Assembly: GCA_964019695.1 (NCBI GenBank)
Contig: OZ026521.1
Span: 31,717,601-31,781,600, forward strand
Direction of reading: 5' to 3'
Source of the DNA: Loripinus fragilis
Taxonomy: Eukaryota; Mollusca; Bivalvia; Lucinida; Lucinidae
Length of the DNA stretch: 64,000 bases
The notes beneath the pieces were generated by a model. That model ran no database searches and was not told where the DNA came from. It saw only the letters and a list, made by a program, of their open reading frames with translations. The translations under genes were made by a program, and so were the position numbers. How positions within the stretch are numbered: the first letter of the stretch is position 1; each line of letters begins with the position of its first letter. Shown in pieces: positions 22,176-33,368 of the stretch.

Positions 22176-22360
22176 GGCCCCAGATAAGAGTGCGTAACAG
22201 AAAATTATTTTCTTATTTCTCAACCAAAACATATGTTGTGGGTACTAAATAGAACCGTCTCAATGAGACGGTTCTTTTAAGCACACAAAACACATGTTTA
22301 AACTGATGGATAAGAAAATAATCACACTTTTACGCTGACATTTTTTGCTTAACTGGCCCA
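22176..22360. mobile_element. Type-C palindromic element
   Basis: The outer ends are GGCCCCAGATAA and AACTGGCCC. The centre is the perfect hairpin GAACCGTCTCAATGAGACGG plus TTC, flanked by CAAAACATATG. Confidence 0.65.
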
Positions 22361-22464
22361 ACATGTATGTTATAATATGTAAAAGTCAGGATTTTGATTT
22401 TCTGATTGCTATAACTTTCTTATTTTACATCTGATTTGTTCAGGTTTGCGGCAGATTGTATGGT

Positions 22465-22693
22465 TTAACCCATTTAAGCCGAATAGAATTTCCAGCCGTT
22501 ATCAATTGGAAGAGTCCATTTCCATTTTTACGTTTGTTTGGTGGTATTTTACATTTTTATTCAAATTTTAATAGAATATCTTGTAATCAAACAGTGGATT
22601 CCCTGATCAGACGCCGCATTCTGTGGCATCTGGTCTGGGTCTGCACTGTTTGCCTATGTCCCACAAAAAGAACGCTAGGCTTATATGGGTTAA
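22465..22693. mobile_element. Type-D palindromic element
   Basis: It runs TTAACCCATTTAAGCC ... GGCTTATATGGGTTAA with the core CAAACAGTGGATTCCCTGAT ... CTGGGTCTGCACTGTTTGCC. The frames at 22456-22785 run through it and are not genes. Confidence 0.75.
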
Positions 22694-22714
22694 TAAGGGC
22701 TTGTATTTCAATTT

Positions 22715-22914
22715 CACTTGCTTTCAATGTTGGCTGTCATACCTGTGGCTCCAAACTTTTTGCCTACTGGTGTTGTCAGACCTGATCTGGATCCAAACTG
22801 TTTGACATTGACATTGATGGTATTACTGAAAGAATTTTTCAAAAAAGTTGATTTTGAAAAAAAAAAAACAGGTGACAAAAAGAATGCAAAATTACCTAGT
22901 ATGCAAAGAGTTAA
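22715..22914. mobile_element. Type-B element, left half eroded
   Basis: It has CTGATCTGGATCCAAACTGT and the terminal ATGCAAAGAGTTAA. The left TIR is missing. Confidence 0.55.
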
Positions 22915-23217
22915 CCCCTATGGATTTCCCCATACAGATTAATTCAAGGATAAAGAGTTGCTATGAGTAAAACATGAGAGCAACAAAACATCTTTGCCGC
23001 GCATATTACTCTTGGTTCTGGGGCGACCTGCCAAAAGCCTTCTAATACGCCCATTTTGACGTACACGCAGGAAACGAATCATCATAACAAGTGTGCAATA
23101 TACTATTAAATGATTACACTTTTTGTGATATATTTTTTCTGTTAATATTATCTATTTGAATAGCTGTAACAGTTTAATTTTTGAGAACCACACATACATG
23201 TACTAGAGCTTAATTAC

Positions 23218-23540
23218 CTCTTTATCTGGCAGTGGTGACTTTTGTCGTCTGCTGATGATTTTTGCAATATGGCTGAAAAAATGTTGAGTTGTCAAGCCCA
23301 AACACAATAACAACTATCTTTTAGTAAAGTGTCCCCATTTTCTGGTTAATTATTTTTCATGATTTTTTATCGTCTGCTGATTTTTTTCAAAAGAAACTTT
23401 TTCAAAAAAAATTTTCAGGCACACTATCAGTGAATCCAGTATCAGGGACAACATTCTGTCAGTATCTGGGTCCAAACTGTTTGCAAAGGTAACCAGCAAG
23501 CAACAATTTTTTTGTCTTTGCTAGCAAGGAAAGGGTTGAA
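23218..23540. repeat. Eroded type-B remnants
   Basis: GTCGTCTGCTGATGATTTTT near 23249, then CAGTATCAGGGACAACATTC and ATCTGGGTCCAAACTGTTTG at 23440-23485, with CTAGCAAGGAAAGGGTT at the right. Confidence 0.45.
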
Positions 23541-23598
23541 AAGCCTAGGTCAAGGGATAGAAATATGTCAAGAATGGTTGTAGTGAGACTTCAAGTCA

Positions 23599-23862
23599 TT
23601 AACCCATATATTCATTGATAATTCTTTTCCCAACATTACCGACAATTGTTGTCGTCTGCTTTGCTTATCTGATGATGCACTTTGGTAGCCTATATAGTGA
23701 ACACAATGAACCCAACTTAGACTGCTCCCTCAGGAGCAGTCTGATTGGTGTCCATAATGTAACATCCATGATAATAGTAGTCTCGATTACGTTTAGATAT
23801 ATTCAACAGACATATTTTAGCAGACAACATTTGCAGGACCAAAAAATATTGATAAGGGTTAA
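23599..23862. mobile_element. Palindromic element (type X), complete
   Basis: It runs TTAACCCATATATTCATTG ... TTGATAAGGGTTAA with an inner core around GACTGCTCCCTCAGGAGCAG plus TC. The frame 23615-23935 runs through it. Confidence 0.55.
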
Positions 23863-23924
23863 AATTGAAATCTTGATTTTAATAGCAAGAGACTTAATAA
23901 GGACAATGCTTTTTTGTTGGCACT

Positions 23925-24125
23925 TTTCCCGCTAGTGGAGACTTATGTCATCTGCTGATAACCTTTGTGAACAGTTTGGACCTAGATTAGGTCAAACACA
24001 ACGTCTGGCCGATCGGAGTCCAAATTTATTGACGCTGATGGTATAGATTTTTTGGAAAAAGTAGGTAAACAAAATTCTGCAGACGGCAAAGAGTATTGCA
24101 AATTACTCTCAACATACATATAGGA
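23925..24125. mobile_element. Type-B palindromic element
   Basis: GCTAGTGGAGACTTATGTCA is followed by CTGCTGATAACCTTTGTGAA, then AACAGTTTGGACCTAGATTA and an eroded right arm. Confidence 0.5.
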
Positions 24126-24416
24126 TTATTCCTGATTTCAGGATTTTGAGGCTGACTTTCCATAGAAATACTATATTAGGCAGATTATAAAAGCTCTGAT
24201 TAAAGACAACTGACCATTTAAGCTTAAAAAATGTGTATGTTTTGTAGGCGTTTTGTCAGTTTTAAGATTTGAATTTCTAAAGTTGATGATTTTTGAAATT
24301 TTGAACTTTCCATGCATAGTAAAACCTTTCTGAACGTCCAGGAAGAAATGATAAGTGCATGTATGATCAAGATAAAGTGATAATACACTTGAAATTTGTA
24401 ATATGTGATACATGTA
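24126..24416. repeat. Diverged copy of the unit at 31406-31622
   Basis: Both contain ATTATTCCTGA, GATTTTGAGGCTGACTTTC, then TTAGG.AGATTA and TTTTTGAAA.TTTGAACTT in the same order. The function is unknown. Confidence 0.5.
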
Positions 24417-24602
24417 AAGGCCCCCAGATAAATGTGTGTACCTGAAAGTTATTTTTTTCATTTCTCAACCAAAACATATGTTATGGGTACTCAAAAGAAC
24501 CGTCTCAATGAGACGGTTCTTTTGAGCACCCAAAACATATGTTTGGATTTCTGGGTAAGAAAATAATGACAATTTTACGCTAAAAAAGTTTGCTAAACTG
24601 GA
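24417..24602. mobile_element. Type-C palindromic element
   Basis: It has AGGCCCCCAGATAA at the left. The central hairpin AGAACCGTCTCAATGAGACG lies within CAAAACATATG words. Confidence 0.65.
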
Positions 24603-24721
24603 CCTATGCATGTACATGTATAACACTGTCCATTGATAACACATTACCATATTCATCCTTATAAGAGCACATTCTCACATACTATAGACAATGTTTAGAC
24701 ATAATGGGCTGTTACACTATA

Positions 24722-24975
24722 TCAACCCATTTAAGCCAAATCAATTTACCCACTCTTATCATTGGACCACTCCATTTCTGATTTAAGGTTGTTGGACCAG
24801 GATGGTATTTTATTATTATTATTCAATGAATGAACTGTAAGCAAATGGTGGAGACCCTGATCTGTAAGCAAACAGTGGAGACCCTGATCAGATGCCTCAT
24901 TCTGTGGTGTCTGATCTGGTTCTGCACAGTTTGCCTATGTATGTTCCACAAAAAGGACACTAGATATATATGGGT
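24722..24975. mobile_element. Type-D palindromic element with core duplication
   Basis: It starts TCAACCCATTTAAGCC. AGCAAATGGTGGAGACCCTG and AGCAAACAGTGGAGACCCTG follow each other directly, so the left core arm is doubled. The right end is ATATATGGGTT. Confidence 0.6.
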
Positions 24976-25088
24976 TTGCTCAAATTCTTTTTTAAGCTAA
25001 TTTGGGCATAATTTTTTATATAAGATATAAATGTTACTAAATTTTTTCTCTTTACACCCTTAATAGCTGTTTTACTTTCTGCACATTA

Positions 25089-25474
25089 TTAACTCTTTGT
25101 ATTCTGATGGATTTTCCCATACATATTGTTGTATCGCACGTCTTAGAATCTTAGTGGAAAGCAAATTCGATGAGACGGCACACGGTTTATCGCGACTTTT
25201 ATAAAACTATTCTTGGTTTCAGTCTTTCATCATGTATCAGACACATATAATATACAACTAGGCTTAAAATATACACAGAGATTCCTCCTTTTGGGAAAAA
25301 GTATGGGACTGCCTATTGTGTACTTAAAGGGGTCACAGGTAGCATTTTCTAAGTTATTAAACGATTTATTTCTGTCCCAGAAGGTTGTTTAAATTCTAGC
25401 AAACTGCAGATGCTGATGAAATGCACTGTTTGCCAAAGTACCCGTTTAGGGGTTTCCACTATACAAAGGGTTAA
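25089..25474. mobile_element. Type-A element, internally expanded
   Basis: It runs TTAACTCTTTGTATTCTG ... CACTATACAAAGGGTTAA. The right core arm GCACTGTTTGCC is present; the left arm is shortened. Confidence 0.6.
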
Positions 25475-25679
25475 TTGTAAACTCCCTATTTTTAGTATAT
25501 AAGAGTATTTTTCTGAAGGTTTTCAGGACTAATTAACCCATAATGCCAATCACGTCAACAAATACAGCAGCAGAGAGATTTTATGGTATCTTACTTGATT
25601 TTCAGGGAAATATGGCTTGAAATTTCATGTGAATCATCTTGCAAACAACTCACATAAAAAAACTAGAGGACCTGAAGGT

Positions 25680-28110
25680 CCTGAGGGCTCACCTGATCTC
25701 CTTAATAATGTTAAAATAGGTCAAGGTCAACTACAGCTTTAAATAATGGAACAAATTTTGTTTTTACCATATACATTTTGGTCAAGTGACCTCAACAATC
25801 TAATGAATAATCCATCAAACAGCCCAGTGATTTCTGAGAGAAAGATGTTTAGATAGGTATATGGCAGTCCAAATGAGTGGCCTTGGATAAAAGGTCACAG
25901 ATCAGCTTAATAAACCATTGTCTCAATAGGTTTAACTTTACTTAAAGCCATTAAAAACGCAACTGTTACAAGTGTTATTTTTCCTATAAATATCAGCTTG
26001 ATACACTTTGTCTTTGTACTAACAAGCGTCCCTAACGTAGGAGAACGTTTTACCAAAACTTGAGCTCAATTGCATACTTCTGCCAAAATTTTGGTGAAAA
26101 ATGACAAATTCATCGAATTTTTTGGTAACCATATTAAATCTTGAAGTTTTATTCAATTTCAGCGTGCAAGTACTGCGTTTCATTCAAACAAACTAAAAAA
26201 CGGTTTACAAAACAAAAAAATTTACTTTGCTGGTAGGACCTAAAATTTATGTTTTAAATTTCATTTCTCTTGAAATTTAACCAAAATTTGAGAAATCACT
26301 AAAGCTTCAATGAAAACTGAATCATTTAAAAATTGGCATACGTTAGTTGTAAGGTCCTAACCTATGGTTATCATTTATCGCGATATTTACCGTCGAAAGT
26401 GTCGCATTTTCGTAAACTTCCGGTTTTCATGCTGAAACTTTGATGCCCATTTTGAAGGTCAAAACTTCAAGACAAAAAAAATCTGTTGCGTGTGCATAAA
26501 AAGTAGAGCAATGTTGAAATATTCCGAAAGTTTGAATCCAAAAGAGCCATTCATAATGAAGATCTGATATCCAGGTTACTAAGGTGATTTTGCAGTTTTT
26601 GTGTCGAAGTTCGGGTTGTGCCCATTTATCAAAAAATACAGCCTGGCTTATCTGGACTGCTTTATCTGCACCAAAAGAGTATTGGCTTGATATCGCGACC
26701 ATAAATTTAAGCTTTTATTTTATTAGAATGATTAAATAGCATTAAATCTTGAGTAAGGTTATATTGTTAAAGTTGCGTTTTTACTGGTGTTAAGTATACT
26801 ATGAATTCGGCTCATTTATAGAAAATGAACATTTTAAGATTTTCTCCATATAACTGCATTAGGAATCAAATTTGACCTTGCCATAAAGTAGGTCAAGGTC
26901 AACCTAGATTCATCATTTGTGCTAACCTGGTAGGGCCCACATCCCCTATCCTACGTACCAAGTCCCAAAGCCAATGGTCTTTTGGTTCCAGAGAAGAAGA
27001 GATTAAAAGAGTTTTTACCATATATGGGCATAGTGGACATGTTAGTCATGTGACCATATCAATTTGTATAAGTTTTTGCTAACCAATCATAAGGAGCTGT
27101 CATATGAAATTTGGTTTCAATTGGCCGAGAATTGTCTGAGAAAACTATGTTTTAATATGTTGATGGGACTCCAATATAAGCGACCTTGGCTGAAAGGTCA
27201 AAGATCAACCTTGATCTTTGAAACTTATTTATAGACACTAGATTGAACATATCAAGTGAGAATAATGACTTTGGCTTCCAAAGTATTCAAAAAATCAACT
27301 TTTCAAAAAATTTCCCATTCAAATGCATTAGGAAGCAAACTTGACCTTGACGTTAAGTAAGTCAAGGTCACCCTAGGATCATCATTTGAACAAACTTGGT
27401 AGGCCCCACAACCCCAATACTACATACCAAGTCTCAAGGTCACTGGCCTTCTGGTTCTGGAATAGAGGATTTTTAAAAAGTTTTTACCATATATGGGCGT
27501 GGTGGCCATCTTTGTCATGTGACCAACATATTTTGCATTAAGTTTGGTTGACTTATCATAAGGAGTCTTCACATGAAATTTGAGCTCAATTGGGCCAATG
27601 GTTTGTGAGAAAACTATGTTTTTATATATTGATGGGACCACAATATGAGCGACCTTGGCTGAAAGGGCAAAGGTAGACCTTGACCTTTGAAACTTATTTA
27701 TAGCCATTGTCTCATTAGTTTCAACATATCAAGTAAGAATAATCACTTTGGCTTTAACAGTATTCAAAAAATCAACTTTTCAAAAAAATACCCATTTAAA
27801 TGCATTAGGAAGCAAATTTGACCTTGACGTTATGTAGGTCAAGGTCAACAAAGGATCATCATTTGAACAAACTTGATAGGCCCCACATCCCCAATGCTAC
27901 ATACCAAGTCCCAAGGTCATCGGCCTTCTGGTTCTGGAGAAGAAGATTTTTAAAGGGTTTTTACCATATATGGGCATGGCGGCCATCTTGGTCATGTGAC
28001 CAGGAACATTTGAACAAACTTTCGTTCCCCCATCCTAATGAGTCTCCATATGAAATTTGAGTTCAATTGGCCCAGTGGTTTCAGAGGAGAAGATGTTTGA
28101 AAATGTTGAC
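25680..28110 (+). repeat. Four ~470-bp tandem units inside the 2.5-kb element
   Basis: TTTTTACCATATA recurs at 25760, 27012, 27481 and 27958. Each unit also has TTGACCTTG and GGTCAAGGTCAA, CATATGAAATTTG and GACCTTGG.TGAAAGG. The first unit is interrupted by the 854-bp MITE. The frames 27420-27707 and 27818-28060 are unit text read through. Confidence 0.7.
25941..26794. mobile_element. 854-bp MITE with TA target duplication nested in the 2.5-kb element
   Basis: The left end CTTAAAGCCATTAAAAACGC and the right end GCGTTTTTACTGGTGTTAAG are imperfect inverted repeats that continue into CAACT.TTACAA. TA flanks both sides (25939-25940, 26795-26796). It contains the frame 26427-26702, which has no recognised domain. 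It interrupts the unit repeat cleanly. Confidence 0.75.
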
Positions 28111-28448
28111 GGACGGACGACGGATGGACGCCGGAGTCACTGGTATACTAATAGCTCACCTCGGAGCCTTCGGCTCAGGTGAGCTAATAAGCTGTATTTG
28201 TTTTTTAAGAAAATTGACAAAATTTGAAAATGTCTGCTGCAAATTGTAGGTGGCACTTTATGGATTAAATTTAAACGTCACTTTGGATTGCCTTGATTCC
28301 TTTTCTACATACTCTTAAATCAGGCATGTGGAATCTTTAACTTAGTGTTTAAGACAAGCAGTACCACGGGTAGGAAACTTCATAAACAGAGTCGCTGGCT
28401 TAGTATATATGGAGCCTGAAATAATTGCATAAAAACTAAAAATATTTT

Positions 28449-28713
28449 TTTATGGTGTAAAATAGCGAAAAAAGGAGAATGTAGTGGTCTGTTCTGGTCT
28501 TTAATCTTCTCATCCAAGCTGATGTGAGCTGCAAATTGTGTACGGCTTTATCTGAATGTTTTTTGTTGTGAGGTAAATAATCTACATGTTCCTCACAACA
28601 AAAGGGATTCTGATAAAACTGTACACAATTTGCATCTGGCATCAGCTTAGATAAGTTAAAAGAGCAGAGGGGGGCACTACATTCTCCTTTTCTTCGCTCA
28701 ATTACACCATAAA
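28449..28713. mobile_element. 265-bp inverted-repeat element
   Basis: The arms TTTATGGTGTAAAATAGCGA.../...TCGCTCAATTACACCATAAA and GGAGAATGTAGTG/CACTACATTCTCC pair over about 120 bp with a short centre at TGAGGAACATGTAG region 28568-28605. It has no gene. Confidence 0.7.
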
Positions 28714-28764
28714 AGCACTGAATGTAAAACTTTGGTTTTTAAGGCAATCTTTTCAGCCTTCATA

Positions 28765-29060
28765 TAAAGAACCAAAAAGACCCTCATAAGCTTTCCTGCT
28801 AAGAGGTAGAGTGCTTGACTCTCGATCAAGGGTATTGGGTTCGATCTTCACCAGAGGCACTGCGTTGTGTCCTGGAGCAAGACACTTTATCCTCTTCTTA
28901 GTACTAGTTCTACCCAGGAAGATCCCGTCCCGCATAACTGAAAGATTGTTGAGCGGACGTAAAGAATCAAATCAAACAAACAAAAACCCAGGAAGACCAA
29001 TCCCGACATGACTGAAAAAATGTTGACTGGGACATAATCAAATCAAACAAATCATAAGAT
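28765..29060 (+). mobile_element. tRNA-derived SINE with doubled tail
   Basis: The tRNA-like head has TAAGAGGTAGAGTGC (box A-like) and GGGTTCGATCTTC (box B-like). The body has GCACTGCGTTGTGTCC. The tail TTGTTGAGCGGACGTAAAG then AATCAAATCAAACAAAC is followed by a second, similar tail copy ending at 29055. Confidence 0.75.
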
Positions 29061-29343
29061 TTCGGTTTCAGAGCCTAAGCTCTGTTTATAAAGTTTCTTA
29101 ACCACGAGTCTGCTAAAATTTGTATATCTTGGGGCTGACTGTATACTTGTAAAGCACAAAACAGATGAGCCAGCACAAAAGCTTTTGGTACTTACGGCAT
29201 AGGCCAACAGCACAGACTAGGAATCTGGCTTTGAGTTTATAAAAAAAAATCGTGCACAACTCACTTGAGCATGAGAATTGCAATCTTTTTTCATAGCAAA
29301 GTACAAACCAATGAAGTTTTTTTTTATACTCAGAACAGCAGAC

Positions 29344-29625
29344 AATGCCATTTGTACTGGTCATAAATTTTAAAATGCCTACAATTGTACAGGTCATAAA
29401 TTTTAAAATGCCTACAATTGTACTGGTCATAAATTTTATAATGCCTACAATTGTACTGGTCATAAATTTTAAAATGCCTACACTTGTACTGGTCATAAAT
29501 TTTAAAATGCCTACACTTGTACTGGTCATAAATTTTAAAATGCCAACAATTGTACTGGTCATAAATTTTAACATTCCAACAATTGTACCATGTCCTAAAT
29601 TTAAAAATGCCAACAATTGTTAGCA
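29344..29625. repeat. 33-bp tandem repeat, about 8.5 copies
   Basis: The unit is CTGGTCATAAATTTTAAAAT plus GCCTACAATTGTA. Because 33 is a multiple of three, all frames stay open and give 11-residue protein repeats on both strands (29113-29616 and others), which are not genes. Confidence 0.9.
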
Positions 29626-29639
29626 TTTTAAAATTTGTG

Positions 29640-30740
29640 GCTAGTACAAATTTCATGCTTATGTGAGTTGATAATGAATTTTTTTATAAACTCAGGGCCT
29701 TGGCAGTCTCATCAAATTCAGAGACTATCCTGCTAGGTATGGTAACGGATGTAGGTCAAAACCACTAACCGATTATAGCAGTATTCAGCATACTTCATAG
29801 TGTTTAAAGAATAGCTTTAAATGCATATGTGATATTAAAGTATCAATAAAAATTTGGCTGTCCCAAATAATTTATTGTATGTGAGTGCCTGCCTTGAAGA
29901 AAGCTTGTGTTCACTTATAACTCGGTCCATTCGTATGGGCTCCAACTGTAGCATTATAAATTGACTTCACTGTATGTTTGGAGAGTGACTTTACATATAG
30001 AGTTTAATAATCATTCCATTTGAGATACCAGATATACATGTATAAACCGTGAGAGGTGGAACACCTGATAGAGAAACAGAGTGTGGTTTATAAAGCCCAT
30101 ATTTTAAATGGAACTATTAAAAAAAAACTGCATATTACATGCATTCTGCTACAGCTCATTACACCAATTTAAGAAAACAAAGTCTACTGATGATGTTTTA
30201 TTTGCACATTTAACTAATTTTAACCTGTGTAGTAACACATCAGTTCTTCGGTGCTGAAAAAATGTAAGACTGCCATTTTGAAAATCTACGTCCTTGACGC
30301 CACCTCAGAATTTCAAAACATCCATAACTTTCTAATTAGTGAACGAAATCAAAGTGTGGAAACTCATTTTCTTAATTTGATAGTAAAGAACATTTTGGTA
30401 CCACAACTATTGTGCGTTTCTAAAATTTATTGTTTTTGTACCTTTTGTACCCTGCTGTGTAGGAAGACAGAAATGATATGCAACAACATCACATATATAT
30501 GACGTCATGCATGTGACGTAAAAGGTACTAACAACTATAACGTTTTTTAAATTGTACATGATAAGATTTTTTTGTGCCAAAGTAAAAATTAGATTGACTG
30601 CGTCATTTCTGTACAAAAAGTAGCTCCGGCTAAAGAGATTTATCTCCCTTGAGGAGATACAAATCTGTTTAGACATAAACAAAATTAGATTTTATTTGCG
30701 TGATAAATTGTGGTCTTTTACTGTGTCAAGCATGTAATAT
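29640..30740. other. Gene-less stretch
   Basis: No repeat family recognised here recurs elsewhere in the window. A short open region at 29691-29731 flanked by AG and GT could be an exon by signal alone, but no protein family is recognised. ORFs at 30251-30502 and 30407-30682 overlap on opposite strands and show no motif. Confidence 0.4.
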
Positions 30741-30743
30741 ATA

Positions 30744-30915
30744 CAGTCAACCCTCTTTACAACGACACTGTTTGTCCCCAAATAATTGGACGTTAAACTG
30801 CATTTCTGTTGTAATTAATTCAAATTTAAGCTGAACTGGTACATTTGTGCAAATACATTGACTTTTGAAAGAATTTTGCTGTTATTAAGAATGTCGCTGT
30901 AATGTGTTTTCACTG
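30744..30915. mobile_element. Pogo-like MITE copy 1
   Basis: The left TIR is CAGTCAACCCTCTTTACAAC with TA before it. The right arm is more eroded (GAATGTCGCTGTAATGTG ... CACTG then TA). It is the same family as 52942-53114. Confidence 0.75.
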
Positions 30916-31102
30916 TACCATTATCTCATTTCTGTGAACAGAATTAATTGCAATGTTTATTCCATGAAAGCATGTGGTACTTGTTGGCCATACTGCAAAG
31001 CTTTATTCTAAGATGCTTTCTCAGCAGAATAAAAAATGCTATTTCTTTGTCAAAGTGAAAATGCAGAAATTACCAATGTCTTTGTAATTCTCAGTCCATC
31101 TT

Positions 31103-31296
31103 TTAACTCTTTGCATGATGGGTAATTTTTATGCTTTTGTTGTCACCTGACTTTTCAGAATGAACTTTTAAATTCTTTCAGAACACTATCAGAGTGTCAA
31201 ACAGTTTGGATCCAGATCAGGGCCGATGTAAGTTGGTCCTGATCTGTGTCCAAACTGTTTGAGACGAAATGTCGCCGCTTGCAAGATAAGAGTTAA
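31103..31296. mobile_element. Type-B palindromic element
   Basis: It runs TTAACTCTTTGCATGATGGG ... CTTGCAAGATAAGAGTTAA. The core is AAACAGTTTGGATCCAGATC and CTGATCTGTGTCCAAACTGT. Confidence 0.8.
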
Positions 31297-31405
31297 AAAT
31301 CTTGTGTCTGATCAGGCGCTTAATAGGATCTACAATTTACAACCTGACTTGCACAGAGAAGTTCCATAAAGTTTTAAACAGGTATCTATATGGGTGAAAG
31401 TTTTC

Positions 31406-31622
31406 TGGATTATTCCTGAATTCTGGATTTTGAGGCTGACTTTCGCTAGATTGTCAGCCTCAAAATGCTGAATTAGGAAGATTACAATAGGTTCTCTGAT
31501 TTTTATTGGGTCTGTCTAAAACAATCAACCATATAAACTTAAAACTGTGAATATTTAGTGGGCATACTGCAAGTTTAAGATCAGAGATTCGAAAGTTCAG
31601 GATTTTTGAAAATTTGAACTTC
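31406..31622. repeat. Diverged repeat unit (see 24126-24416)
   Basis: It shares an ordered set of words with 24126-24416. It also holds a local inverted pair GAGGCTGACTTTC ... GTCAGCCTC. Confidence 0.5.
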
Positions 31623-31632
31623 ACCCATTTAC

Positions 31633-31861
31633 ATATGAGCCGCGACATGAGATTTCCAACAATGTGGTATGTGCTACCAGCAAAGCTTCAGATCAGCCTG
31701 CGCATACACACAGTCTGATCAGAGCCTTTACCAGTCGCTTTTTAAGCTCTGACTGAACATCATTTGGAGTTTCTAAGCTTAAAAGGAGGCTGCAGAGGCT
31801 TGTCTGAGTCTACACTTGTCAAAATGCTACATTGTTGGAAATCACATGTCACGGCTCATAT
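31633..31861. mobile_element. 229-bp MITE with ATATGAGCC ends
   Basis: The left end ATATGAGCCGCGACATGAGA is mirrored by the right end CACATGTCACGGCTCATAT, with CCAACAATGT/ACATTGTTGG next in each arm. CCATTT flanks both sides as a possible target duplication. Its middle has CAGATCAGCCTGCGCA and CAGTCTGATCAGAG, a variant of the shared core. Confidence 0.75.
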
Positions 31862-32191
31862 CCATTTGGTCCAATAGTTCTTTTCATTCCCATGCAACAT
31901 CAAGAATAGATGACTGGACTAGTGCAGACCTGATTAAACTGCTCCTATTACAATTATTTATAAAGGAATCTTCATTGTTTGTTAAAGCATATTCGGGCTA
32001 GACTTTAGAATCTGTCCACCACTATTTTTGTTATATGCGAGAATGTGCTTGAACATACCATACATGAAATCGATGTACAAAATCATAAACCAGTTATGAT
32101 GGCTAGGATAAGGGTTATGTTTTGTATCAACTATAACATATATCATCGGTCGGGAGTCAAAGACTCATATCTTTGATTTTTACATTTTTCA

Positions 32192-32790
32192 GGAGAGACA
32201 AAAACTGAATAGCTTTTGTGAGGAGTGTCCTACATGTATATTGCTGAAAGTCAGACAGGATTATATTTAGTAACATCCAAATTCACTGTTATTGGTGTTT
32301 TGAACTTCCATTAAAGATTTCAGGGTCATTATGAAGAGTTTCACTTGAGTTACGTCATTTTGATCATTTTTTCGTGGAAAACCATTCAGCTACGACATTT
32401 TGAGCATCTTTTTCATTGCAAAACATTGTATCTCGGTAAAATATGCACCAAAATGATGGTATCTTTCATAGAAACGCTATTTTGAAGCATGATTGATGCT
32501 TTTTACGGGGATTCTTATTGGTCTAGAGCTACGAGAATTTGACAGAATGTGGGCCATGCGTTTGGTATTCCCGTGTTGACAAAAGGTTGTTTTGATAAAA
32601 ATCAGAACTATGAGGTTTTGACTCACGACGAAGATATATATACTCAGGTTAGCTACGGAAAGAATGGGTCAGATTACATAGCTGACAGATTCCAAAGTTG
32701 CTCCCATATTTGTCTGTATTCTTGAGGCAAAAAAATCTATTATTTTTTTTATTGCACTATATGTTATGTAAGAATGGCTTCTGCAATAAA
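32192..32790 (+). other. Possible 3'-terminal exon of an unrecognised gene
   Basis: TTTTTACATTTTTCAG is a good acceptor before GAGAGACAAAAACTG. The only open frame reads ERQKLNSFCEECPTC and ends after 25 residues at TAG (about 32269). Unique, repeat-poor sequence follows and carries AATAAA at 32785-32790 and a short A-run. I do not recognise the protein and have not found the preceding exon. It could be chance or a non-coding exon. Confidence 0.2.
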
Positions 32791-32878
32791 GAATGAAAAT
32801 GAAAAAAAGATCTCGTATTTCTTTTCCCTCAAAATGGGTGGTTTGGTGGTTGTTAATTGTGTTGATGCTTTAGGCCAA

Positions 32879-33129
32879 ATAACCCTTTCCACTCTGATGG
32901 ATAATCCCAAACATATTGATACAATAAGTATGGGGTAGTCCATTTTGTGTTTCAGGGGCTAACGGGTTGAATTTTTTTAAATAAGGATGTATTTATGTCC
33001 CTAAAGATTATGTTTATCTCAGCAAACAGTGCAAATGCAGATGGAAGGCTGACTTATGCAGCATTTCATCTGGGTCTTCACTGTTTGCCAAAGTACCTGC
33101 TTACCAGTAACCAGAATGAAAATGGTTAA
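32879..33129. mobile_element. Type-A palindromic element
   Basis: It runs ATAACCCTTTCCACTCTGAT ... ATGAAAATGGTTAA with core GCAAACAGTGCAAATGCAGA and GGGTCTTCACTGTTTGCC. Confidence 0.65.
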
Positions 33130-33168
33130 AAATGGTTTTACAATACTGCTAGCTCTGACCCTAGCAAT

Positions 33169-33368
33169 TTAACTCTTTGCATGCTGGATAATTTTCCATG
33201 CTTCTTGTTGTCTGCTGATTTGTTTTTTCAAAAAATATTTTCAGGAATGCCATCTGGCAGTGTTGGACACCTTGGATCCAGATCAGGCCTGATAATTTGT
33301 CAGTCCTGATCTAGGTCCAAGCTGTATGCAAAGGTTATCCGCAGATGACACTAGCAGGTAAAGAGGTA
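33169..33368. mobile_element. Type-B palindromic element
   Basis: It starts TTAACTCTTTGCATGCTGG. The core is TTGGATCCAGATCAGGCC and CCTGATCTAGGTCCAAGCTG. Confidence 0.7.

Larger units (their letters stand above)
25663..28187. mobile_element. 2.5-kb repeat with hairpin ends ('AGGTGAGC' element)
   Basis: The left end is CTAGAGGACCTGAAGGTCCT, a small hairpin, then GAGGGCTCACCTGA. The right end is a hairpin AGCTCACCT ... AGGTGAGCT followed by AA. Between them are four copies of a ~400-475-bp unit. There is no gene. The 3' hairpin followed by CTAA would fit a Helitron end (hairpin plus CTRR), but the 5' end is not a clear TC, so class is uncertain. Confidence 0.65.
25533..28268. mobile_element. 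Type-E palindromic element split by a nested insertion
   Basis: The left part is 25533-25662 (TTAACCCATAATGCCAATCA). The right part is 28188-28268 (GTCTGCTGC ... GTAGGTGGCACTTTATGGAT then TAA). Joined, these align with the intact element at 21130-21512. The insertion lies in the right arm of the central palindrome. Confidence 0.75.

Noticed and set aside
22176..24975. A ~2.2-kb tandem segmental duplication (X-C-D order seen twice)
   Set aside because: The order of elements is similar, but the sequences between the elements do not match, so independent insertions explain it better.
29113..29656. Long frames with 11-residue repeats on both strands
   Set aside because: They are the 33-bp satellite, open in all frames because the period is divisible by three.
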